Of a stretch of 64,000 nt of DNA, positions 36,631-43,670 are shown piece by piece. Numbering within the stretch: the first letter of the stretch is position 1; every line of letters begins with the position of its first letter. A program made the position numbers and the translations under genes. The notes under the pieces were generated by a model. That model saw only the letters and a list, made by a program, of their open reading frames with translations. It had not been told where the DNA came from and searched no databases. Location: contig NZ_JQMX01000001.1 of NCBI RefSeq assembly GCF_000744945.1, positions 2,852,001 through 2,916,000 on the forward strand, given 5' to 3'. The stretch comes from Carnobacterium maltaromaticum DSM 20342. Lineage in GTDB: Bacteria > Bacillota > Bacilli > Lactobacillales > Carnobacteriaceae.

Positions 36631-37455
36631 TTAGATAGACCCAAAATAGATTTTTTCTTTTTCATTCGGGGTCATCATATTGTTTGCTGAATGGGGGCGT
36701 TTTGAATTGTAAAAACCCTCTATATATTCAAATGAAGATTGTTCAACTTCTTGGATTGTTCTAAATGTTCTGCGGTTCAGTTCTTCTTTTTTCATATATT
36801 TAAAAAAAGACTCGTTTACGGCATTATCCCATGGGTAAGCTGCTTTGGAATAAGATGGAACGAGGTTATGTGTGTCTAAAAATTGACGAACACTAGTCGC
36901 ACAGTATTGGCTTCCACGATCTGTATGGAATAGAACAGGCTCTTTGGGATTTCTTTGATTCACAGCTGTTTCAAGTGTCTCAAGGACTAAAGAAGCTTCC
37001 ATAGTTGGACGAACGCGCCATCCTATAATTTTCCTGGAAAATAAATCTAAAATGACACAGAGATAAACAAACCCTTTATTAACAGGAATGTAAGAAATAT
37101 CGCTCGTCCAAACTCGATTCGGTTCAGTCGGATTGAATTGTTGGTTTAAGTGATTTGAGTAAGCTAAAGAAACCTTTGGTTTCGCATATAAAAATTTCGG
37201 CTTAGCTGTAGACATTTTTGGCAAATCCATTGATTTCATTAATCGGTACACTCGCCCAACACTAATGAAAATTCCAAAATCACGCTCAAGAACAACTTTT
37301 ATTTTCGCAGCACCTAATCGTTTTTTAGAATCCATATAGATAGAAAAAATGGTTTGTCGAAGCTGTTGATTTTCAACAGTTCTAGGAGCAGGAGTTGGGT
37401 CAAAGTGTTTATAATAGGTACTTCTATTTACGTTTAAGACTCTACAAAGGCGCAC
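36631..37455 (-). CDS. IS3-family transposase OrfB (DDE integrase domain)
   Basis: 274 aa. It has a helix-turn-helix-like HTH_21 segment at the N-terminus, then the rve integrase core with the DDE triad: TSDISYI, HTDRGSQY and NESFFKYMKKE. The frame is open upstream of the marked Met, through KQRLDAVHLLRFDHSIV, into orfA, so the working product is probably the OrfAB fusion made by -1 frameshifting. It catalyses cutting and joining of the element ends. Confidence 0.93.
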   Translation of the reverse strand: MRLCRVLNVNRSTYYKHFDPTPAPRTVENQQLRQTIFSIYMDSKKRLGAAKIKVVLERDFGIFISVGRVYRLMKSMDLPKMSTAKPKFLYAKPKVSLAYSNHLNQQFNPTEPNRVWTSDISYIPVNKGFVYLCVILDLFSRKIIGWRVRPTMEASLVLETLETAVNQRNPKEPVLFHTDRGSQYCATSVRQFLDTHNLVPSYSKAAYPWDNAVNESFFKYMKKEELNRRTFRTIQEVEQSSFEYIEGFYNSKRPHSANNMMTPNEKEKIYFGSI

Positions 37456-37490
37456 AATAGAATGATCAAAACGTAATAAATGAACCGCAT

Positions 37491-37781
37491 CTAATCGTTG
37501 TTTGAGTGTGGCGTGAAGATGGCAATCGCTTTTTTTAAGATGAGGTTTTCCTCTTCTAATAAAGCATTTTTCTTCTGTAAGTCTTTAATCTGTTTAGCAG
37601 TAAGGATAGAACCATCTTCAATTTGAACTTCAGAATATTGTTTTACCCAGCGGGATAACGCTGTAAAGGAAACGCCATAGTCTTTACACAACGAAGTTTG
37701 TGTTTTACCTCCATGGTAAAGATTAACAAGGCTTTTCTTAAATTCTTCATCATATTTTTTGTAATTGGACATTTGAATCAT
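37491..37781 (-). CDS. IS3-family transposase OrfA (helix-turn-helix)
   Basis: 96 aa. The N-terminal HTH_Tnp_1-type domain has YKKYDEEFKKSLVNLY and ALSRWVKQY. A C-terminal leucine-zipper-like helix follows (KDLQKKNALLEEENLILKKA). The zero-frame AAA AAA codons at the T7 stretch (37530-37536 on the plus strand) form the slip site that joins it to OrfB. It binds the IS ends. Confidence 0.92.
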   Translation of the reverse strand: MIQMSNYKKYDEEFKKSLVNLYHGGKTQTSLCKDYGVSFTALSRWVKQYSEVQIEDGSILTAKQIKDLQKKNALLEEENLILKKAIAIFTPHSNND

Positions 37782-37944
37782 TCCTTTCGTTTTAGTGTCT
37801 ACTTATAAACAGTATACCATTAAAAATACTGTCTACTTTATTAGTATATATCCAGGGCATGATAAGTAGTGTGGAAATTAGTATAAGGAATCAGAAAAAC
37901 AACAAACTATAAAAAAGATTAATAAATTCGGAGGAAATTAAATA

Positions 37945-40900
37945 ATGAAAAATAAAGAACTAGCACAGTTAAAAATGAATGCCAAAAGCTTAAAAAAAGT
38001 GATGGTAGTTAGTACGTTAACTTTGATGTTAGCAAGTTCAAGCATACCTAGTATTGCTTATGCAGTTGAAACAGAAGAAACAGTTGATAGTTCTGTTTCT
38101 GCTGAACTTGAAGGAGAACAGGCACCTGCTTTGACAGAGGGAATACCAGTTATTTCTACAGAAGAAGTAGAGTCTGAAATACCTGAAAAGGAAGCAGAAA
38201 CTGCAACAAAAGAAGAAAGTCAAGTGGCTCCAGAAGCGGAAAGTAAGGCAACCAGTGAGGAAACTTCAAATACACGAGCGAATACTCCTAGTGTGTTAGC
38301 GAATGAAAGGATTGAAGAAGTTTCAACAGAGACAGAATTAACAGATGCCTTGCTTGGCAATGTATCAAAAATAAAATTATTGAAATCTATATCGGTGACT
38401 AAAGTTATATATATTGATAAAAATATTACTATTGATTTGAATGATAACCTCTTAAATGTAGGATCGCAATATCTTTATGTGAGAGCAGAAAGTGTCCGCT
38501 TTGAGAATGGGCGTATAAACGGAACTAAAGCTGGCGCTGGTACGATTTCTAGTGGCGTTACTAAAAAAAATCAGGAAATAATATTTAATAATATCTTATT
38601 TTCTGGTACTAATATAACAAATTATGTAACTAATAGTTATGACTATATATTTGAAGGGAAAAATGAAATTCGTTCGCAGGTTAATGTAATGAAGAATGTT
38701 TTAGTCAAAAAAAATGCGACTTTAACTGTTGTTGGTGGAGGTATTAAGTTCCCTAATACTAATGAATCCGGTGATTTGATACTAGAAGATAATGCTATTG
38801 TTGATATAAGTACTGAAATTCCTAGTACTAATCCAGCTTATATTCCTGTTTCATGGGCAAGAAATATTGATATCGGAGAGAATGCAAGTTTTACAGCGAG
38901 TGGAAAGTATATAATATTCAATTCAGCAGTTCCCCCAAATGGTGCAATTATCCCTTTAAATATTAATGCAAAAAAGGGTTCTATATTTAATGTGAATAGC
39001 AATTCTAAAGATGCCAAAGCTGCTGTCTTTTCAAAAGGTAATTATAATTTTACTTTTGATCATTTACAGCATCTAAATATGGGGGGGAGTGTCGCTCAAC
39101 CTATCTTTGGAGCAGGAAGTATTGGAAATATTACTATCAAGGATTCTGAATTAAATGTATGGTCAATCAAAGATTCTGCCACAAATGGAAAGCCAAATAG
39201 CACTTGGGATATTAAAGATCGTTTTGAAATATCTAACTTTAGAGATGGTTACAGGTTAATCTATTGCAACAATCCAGTTGTTGAAAAAGAGTTTAGCCAA
39301 TTAAGAGACTATAAGCGGATTTCCAATGGTGCAGTAACGGGCAAACCAACTTTTGCCGGCATACAAAATAAAATAGTTGTTCAAGTAGGGACAGAATTTA
39401 GTCCCTTAAATGGCATTACAGCAACTGACAAAATTGATGGGGACTTAACTGATAAGATCGTGTTTACAGTTGAAGATGGAAAGAATATTGATACATCGAA
39501 ACCTGGTAATTACACGATTCAGTATACAGTGAAAAATTCAAATGGTAATGAAGCTCAAGCTGTTACAGAATTGATTGTAGAGGAAAAGAAGATAGTTCAA
39601 ACAACTATTTCTGATCTAGACACAACCTCAACGACTGTAAGTGGATTAGGTGAACCAAATGGTTTGATTGAAGTTAAAGCAAATCAACAAGTAATTGCGA
39701 CAGGAACTGTTGGAAGTGATGGGAAATATACAATCCAAATGCCTAAACAAAGTACCGGTGTAAAGGTAACAACAATCGTGAAAGCAAATAACCAAACATC
39801 TGAAGCATCGACAATCGTAAAAAATGGTGAGATAGCCAAAACAACTATTTCTAAGATTGATAATGCTACAACTTTTGTTTCGGGAACAGGTGAGCCAAAT
39901 GGAGCAATTACATTGTCTGCAAATGGAACTATACTAGCATCAGGTAAAGTTGATAGTGCTGGGAAATATAGTTTTACAATTGCTAAACAAGCGGTAGGTG
40001 TAACAGTTCTAGCAAAAGTCACTTTAAATGGTAAAGAATCAGAAGTTTCAACTATTGTTACGAAAGCATCAGAAAAAGTAGTGGCTCCAGTTATTCATGA
40101 CTACTATATAACAGATATAAATGCAAAAGGAACTATTGGAGGTTCAGCAAAACAAGTAGCTATTTATGTAAATGGGGTAAAGAAAAGAACAGCTGCAGTT
40201 ACTAATGGAAGCTTTACTATCTATACAGGTGATTTAGGTTTAACTGTTGCAGGTCAAAGTTTTCAAATAGCTGGCTTATTTGATGGTGTTGAAGGGCCCA
40301 AAACAACAAAAATTGTTGAAGCAAGGAATCAATTGATTGCACCAACAATTAATGATTACTATACAACAGATGCAAATGTATCAGGAACAATTACTGGTTC
40401 AGCGAAACAAGTTGCGATTTTTATCGATGGGGTACAAAAACGTACAGCAGCTGTTAATAATGGCAAGTATGTAATTTATACAGGCGATCTAGGATTGACT
40501 ACTCTTGGGAAAAAATTTCAAGTAGCTGGAATTGATGGAATCATGGTCGGACCAAAAACAGAAGCGACAGTAAAAAGTAAACAGCAGCTTGTTGCACCAA
40601 CAATTAATGAGTATTATACAACAAATGTAAATGCATCAGGTACTATTGGAGGAGCAGCAAAACAAGTAGCTATTTTTATTGATGGGGTTCAAAAACGAAC
40701 AGCTGCAGTTAAAAACGGTAAATATATAATTTATACAGGTGATTTAGGTTTAACAACAGCAGGCAAAACATTTGAAATAGCTGGGATTGACGGTTCAGCA
40801 ATTGGGCCTAAAACTAAAATGATTGTGAAACAAAAAGAACAATTAGTAGTTCCTAAAATTAATGACTACTACACAACTGATGTGAATGCGAGTGGAACGA

Positions 40901-41862
40901 TCACTGGCTCGGTAGAAAAAGTAGCTATTTTTGTAGATGGAGTTCAAAAACGAACAGCAGCAGTTAATGGTGGTAAGTATGTAATTTATACAGGTGATTT
41001 AGGATTAACAACCGCAGGTAAAACATTTGAAATAGCTGGGATTGCTGGTTCAGCAATTGGACCTAAAACTAAAATGATTGTGAAACAAAAAGTCCAATTA
41101 GTAGTTCCTAAAATTAATGACTACTACACAACTGATGTGAATGCGAGTGGAACGATTACTGGTTCGGTAGAAAAAGTAGCGATTTTTGTAGATGGAGTTC
41201 AAAAACGAACAGCCGCAGTTAATGGTGGTAAGTATGTGATTTATACAGGTGATTTAGGATTAACAACGGCAGGTAAAAAGTTTCAAATAGCCGGAATTAG
41301 CGGTTTAACAGTGGGACCTAAAGCAGAAATGACAGTGAAACAAAAAGTCCAATTAGCTGCTCCACAAATTAACCCATACTATACAACAGACACAACTGCG
41401 AGTGGAACAATCAGTGGCGATGTAGAAAAAGTAGCGATTTTTGTAGATGGAGTTGAAAAACGTAAAACTACAGTAGTGGATGGTAAGTATACAATTTATA
41501 GCGGTGACTTAGGTTTAACGACTGCGGGTAAAGTTTTCGAAATAGCAGTGGTATTAGGATTAACAATTGGTCCTAAAACAAAGATGGTGGTACAACAAAA
41601 ATCACAATTAGCACCGCCTCAAATTAATTCATATTATACAACAGACACATTTGTTAGTGGAACAGTTACTGGTGAAGCAGAAAGAGTAGCGATTTTTGTT
41701 GACGGTATTCAGAAGCGTACAACTACAGTATTGGGTGGCAAGTATACAATTTATAGCGGTGACTTAGGTTTAACAACTGCGGGTAAAACATTCGAAATAG
41801 CTGGAATAAAAGATTCTATAGTTGGTATGAAGGCAAAAATGACAGTTCTAGAAAAACTTTAA
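37945..41862 (+). CDS. large secreted surface protein with pectate-lyase-like domain and seven ~84-aa repeats
   Basis: 1305 aa from ATG 37945 behind CGGAGG. A long signal peptide ends near residue 43 (AYA). An acidic low-complexity segment (about 45-115) precedes a beta-helical pectate-lyase-like adhesive region (about 120-450). A DUF5011-type Ig module follows (DKIDGDLTDKI), then two Big-type modules (about 550-710). The C-terminal 600 residues are seven repeats of about 84 aa, each with Y-Y-x-T-D, VAIFVDGVQKR and IYTGDLGLTTAG. The chain ends within the last repeat. No LPXTG, WxL, GW or membrane anchor is visible, so attachment is unexplained. Probably an adhesin. Confidence 0.82.
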   Translation: MKNKELAQLKMNAKSLKKVMVVSTLTLMLASSSIPSIAYAVETEETVDSSVSAELEGEQAPALTEGIPVISTEEVESEIPEKEAETATKEESQVAPEAESKATSEETSNTRANTPSVLANERIEEVSTETELTDALLGNVSKIKLLKSISVTKVIYIDKNITIDLNDNLLNVGSQYLYVRAESVRFENGRINGTKAGAGTISSGVTKKNQEIIFNNILFSGTNITNYVTNSYDYIFEGKNEIRSQVNVMKNVLVKKNATLTVVGGGIKFPNTNESGDLILEDNAIVDISTEIPSTNPAYIPVSWARNIDIGENASFTASGKYIIFNSAVPPNGAIIPLNINAKKGSIFNVNSNSKDAKAAVFSKGNYNFTFDHLQHLNMGGSVAQPIFGAGSIGNITIKDSELNVWSIKDSATNGKPNSTWDIKDRFEISNFRDGYRLIYCNNPVVEKEFSQLRDYKRISNGAVTGKPTFAGIQNKIVVQVGTEFSPLNGITATDKIDGDLTDKIVFTVEDGKNIDTSKPGNYTIQYTVKNSNGNEAQAVTELIVEEKKIVQTTISDLDTTSTTVSGLGEPNGLIEVKANQQVIATGTVGSDGKYTIQMPKQSTGVKVTTIVKANNQTSEASTIVKNGEIAKTTISKIDNATTFVSGTGEPNGAITLSANGTILASGKVDSAGKYSFTIAKQAVGVTVLAKVTLNGKESEVSTIVTKASEKVVAPVIHDYYITDINAKGTIGGSAKQVAIYVNGVKKRTAAVTNGSFTIYTGDLGLTVAGQSFQIAGLFDGVEGPKTTKIVEARNQLIAPTINDYYTTDANVSGTITGSAKQVAIFIDGVQKRTAAVNNGKYVIYTGDLGLTTLGKKFQVAGIDGIMVGPKTEATVKSKQQLVAPTINEYYTTNVNASGTIGGAAKQVAIFIDGVQKRTAAVKNGKYIIYTGDLGLTTAGKTFEIAGIDGSAIGPKTKMIVKQKEQLVVPKINDYYTTDVNASGTITGSVEKVAIFVDGVQKRTAAVNGGKYVIYTGDLGLTTAGKTFEIAGIAGSAIGPKTKMIVKQKVQLVVPKINDYYTTDVNASGTITGSVEKVAIFVDGVQKRTAAVNGGKYVIYTGDLGLTTAGKKFQIAGISGLTVGPKAEMTVKQKVQLAAPQINPYYTTDTTASGTISGDVEKVAIFVDGVEKRKTTVVDGKYTIYSGDLGLTTAGKVFEIAVVLGLTIGPKTKMVVQQKSQLAPPQINSYYTTDTFVSGTVTGEAERVAIFVDGIQKRTTTVLGGKYTIYSGDLGLTTAGKTFEIAGIKDSIVGMKAKMTVLEKL
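40081..41862 (+). repeat. seven tandem ~252-bp coding repeats
   Basis: Unit starts are near 40081, 40333, 40588, 40849, 41101, 41356 and 41611. Units four and five are nearly identical at DNA level, pointing to recent duplication; the outer units have diverged more. Confidence 0.85.
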
Positions 41863-41900
41863 TACTAGCTAAAATAAATTTTATTTATTTTTGAAAATAT

Positions 41901-41949
41901 CAGGCTATCAAAAAGTTGAAGTATTGTAACTTTTTGATAGCCTGTTTTT
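41901..41949 (+). terminator. terminator after the repeat surface protein
   Basis: AGGCTATCAAAAAGTT pairs with AACTTTTTGATAGCCT and is followed by GTTTTTTATT. Confidence 0.88.
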
Positions 41950-42006
41950 TATTCGAAATATCACTAACAAAAAAGTCTTTAATAGACTGAATGATTAATC
42001 AGAAAA

Positions 42007-42174
42007 TCAGAATTTTGTTAAAATAGATTCACTTCGCTCGTCACTTCCCATTTTCTTATCAATAAAATAGACAACCCCAACGCTTGTGATGATAAGAAGT
42101 AATGTGATCCCTATAAAAATATTGAAATTGTTAATTTCTCCTAACTGGTTGTCGATTATTTCGATAAAATACAT
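42007..42174 (-). CDS. small membrane protein (55 aa), possibly truncated DUF2178/DUF3796-like
   Basis: It starts at ATG 42174 with AAGGAGG upstream and overlaps the stop of the HTH remnant (TAATG). It begins MYFIEIIDNQ, has one hydrophobic segment (about residues 18-37, GITLLLIITSVGVVYF) and a short tail with the motif DERSESI. A DER motif after the first helix is typical of small integral membrane proteins paired with XRE regulators. Here the chain stops ten residues after it, so the second half seems lost. Confidence 0.5.
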   Translation of the reverse strand: MYFIEIIDNQLGEINNFNIFIGITLLLIITSVGVVYFIDKKMGSDERSESILTKF

Positions 42175-42412
42175 TATTTTTCCTCCTTCTTATAAATAAA
42201 GATATCTGTAATTTCTACATTAAAATATTCTGCAATTCTGAATGCTAAAAGTAGGGATGGGACATAGTTCCCTTTTTTTTATGACAAAAATAGTTTGTTT
42301 TGAAACCCCGATTTTATCCGCTAGAACTTTTTGAGACATTTTTTTTAAACACGAAACTCATAAAATTTATTAGCTATAAAATCACCATAATCTTTTTTGA
42401 TGTAAATTACCT
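42174..42412 (-). pseudogene. XRE-family (YozG-like) regulator, degenerate
   Basis: The recognisable part runs from Met at 42339 (SQKVLADKIGVSKQTIFVI) to the TAA at 42174 (PSLLLAFRIAEYFNVEITD). The helix-turn-helix pattern is clear. The two halves are in different frames; removing one base from the A8 run (T8 at 42273-42280) joins them as VIKKGNYVPSLLL. Sequence upstream to about 42412 looks like the lost N-terminus (FYEFRV) in a further frame, with a GGAGG before it. So the gene is broken at least once, perhaps twice. Confidence 0.6.
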
Positions 42413-42618
42413 CCGTAGTGAATTGTAAACTAAACTAGCTGAAAAGTAAGGTAAACTTATACAAAAAAAGAAGTTTTCTTTGTTCGTGCTTATTTAATAA
42501 ATAGTACAGTTGATAATATATTCGTATTTAAGAATAACTATCAAATACATAAGAACCACTTGGAATCTAGCGCAGGCTCTTTTAGCAAAATAAGAAACAG
42601 TAAATATTTCGAAAACAA
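42413..42618. other. intergenic, no gene seen
   Basis: AT-rich sequence between the XRE remnant and the Fur-controlled promoter. It likely holds the remnant's former promoter; nothing else is supported. Confidence 0.4.
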
Positions 42619-42647
42619 TTGACAATGAGAATCATTCTCAATATAAT
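42619..42647 (+). promoter_or_regulatory. consensus sigma-A promoter of the haem locus
   Basis: TTGACA (42619-42624) and TATAAT (42642-42647) are both perfect, with a 17-bp spacer that is filled by a Fur box. Confidence 0.85.
42626..42640. promoter_or_regulatory. Fur box 1 (7-1-7)
   Basis: TGAGAATCATTCTCA is the classic 7-1-7 Fur inverted repeat and lies between the -35 and -10 boxes, so iron-loaded Fur would block RNA polymerase. Confidence 0.85.
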
Positions 42648-42702
42648 GAAATTGCTGCTTTGAAGCAGTGAAAAAAGGTAGAGAATTTTTTTTGATATCT
42701 AT

Positions 42703-42717
42703 TGAGAATGATTCTCA
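42703..42717. promoter_or_regulatory. Fur box 2 (7-1-7)
   Basis: TGAGAATGATTCTCA, within the longer dyad ATTGAGAATGATTCTCAAT (42701-42719), sits 77 bp downstream of the first box and about 50 bp before the first NEAT gene. Confidence 0.85.
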
Positions 42718-42765
42718 ATATAGATGAATCAGCTCTTATGAGCATTCTATTAAAGGAGGAGTACA

Positions 42766-43416
42766 ATGAATAAAGTAAATTTAGCTTGGTTAGCTGTTTT
42801 TGCATTAATAGGTTCATTTTTTATAAGTCCAAAAGTTGCTTTTGCGGCATTAGACGATGGAACTTATTCAATAAATTATACAGTTGTTCAAGGAGATGGA
42901 GGTTCAGCTTCTATGGCCAACGACTATTTTGATAAACCTGCTACGTTAGTTGTGGCGAATGGGCAATCAAGCATTCAGTTACAGCTTAATCATAGTAAAT
43001 GGATTACAGGTTTATGGGTTGATGCAGGCAATGGGCTACAATCTGAACAAATAATTAGCACAGACGACTCACTTGATACCCGAAAAGTTAGTTTTCAAAC
43101 AGGTGATTTGAGTGCTCCGATTGCAGCAAAAATTAAAGTAGATATTGAAAATTCAGATTTAAGCTATCATCATGAATATAAAATAAATTTAAGCTTTGAT
43201 TTACAATCAGCGTCTTTAATTGCTGGATCTGCAGTTGAAAAAACAACAGAAACACAAGGTGACGTTAAAGCTCCGGAGGTGGCAGGAGCAAGTACGACTG
43301 AAAAAGTACCTAACCCAAAATCTGGTGATCAAACGCCCATTTATTTATATAGCCTTTTATTTATAGGTGCATTAGGTAGTTTATTCGTGTTTAGAAAAAC
43401 GGCTAAAGTAAAATAA
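42766..43416 (+). CDS. NEAT-domain haem-binding protein with sortase B-type signal (IsdC-like)
   Basis: 216 aa from ATG 42766 behind AAAGGAGG. Signal peptide to about residue 28 (AFA). One NEAT domain at about 29-155 carries the haem-coordinating Y-x3-Y motif as YHHEY. The C-terminus has NPKSG, a hydrophobic helix and RKTAKVK, resembling the NPQTN/NAKTN/NPKSS signals used by sortase B. It should sit within the wall and pass haem towards the lipoprotein at 45881. First gene after the two Fur boxes. Iron-repressed expression is therefore expected. Confidence 0.9.
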   Translation: MNKVNLAWLAVFALIGSFFISPKVAFAALDDGTYSINYTVVQGDGGSASMANDYFDKPATLVVANGQSSIQLQLNHSKWITGLWVDAGNGLQSEQIISTDDSLDTRKVSFQTGDLSAPIAAKIKVDIENSDLSYHHEYKINLSFDLQSASLIAGSAVEKTTETQGDVKAPEVAGASTTEKVPNPKSGDQTPIYLYSLLFIGALGSLFVFRKTAKVK

Positions 43417-43526
43417 AAATCAAATTTTATTGGCAATTCTCTTGATAAAACAGATAAATACAACCAAAAGTAAAAAACTTTTTTTGTATTTCCTATTTTA
43501 AAATCGATAGGGACACAGAGAATTAA

Positions 43527-43550
43527 CTAGTCTATCAGGCTAGTTTTTAT
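43527..43550 (+). terminator. weak hairpin after the first NEAT gene
   Basis: ACTAG pairs with CTAGT across TCTATCAGG-type loop and is followed by TTTTTA. It could attenuate read-through to the second NEAT gene. Confidence 0.4.
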
Positions 43551-43573
43551 GAGCCAACTCTTAGGAAAAAAGA

Positions 43574-43613
43574 CAAAATTTCGAGGTGACAAAAACCGTC
43601 ACATCAAATTTTC
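43574..43613 (+). promoter_or_regulatory. stem-loop in the leader of the second NEAT gene
   Basis: AAAATTT and GTGAC pair with GTCAC and AAATTTT across an AAAAACC loop, leaving small internal mismatches. It lies about 60 bp ahead of the start. Role unknown. Confidence 0.4.
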
Positions 43614-43670
43614 CTATTTTTCTGCCAGAATTACTAGGCTCAACAAAATTTTTATATAGGAGGTCTATAA

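Larger units (their letters stand above)
36602..37842 (-). mobile_element. IS3-family (IS150-like) insertion sequence
   Basis: It is bounded by the inverted repeat AATAAAGTAGACA at 36602-36614 and its complement at 37830-37842. It carries orfA and orfB on the minus strand. The A7 run inside orfA (37530-37536 as T7) is the expected -1 frameshift site for an OrfAB transposase. No matching direct target repeat is visible at the two ends, so the boundaries could be a few bases out or the flanks may have recombined. The copy looks intact. Confidence 0.88.

Noticed and set aside
40081..41862. Regular repeats that might be taken for a CRISPR array
   Set aside because: Unit length is about 252 bp and the reading frame is kept; it is a protein repeat. 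No CRISPR array or cas gene was seen in the window.
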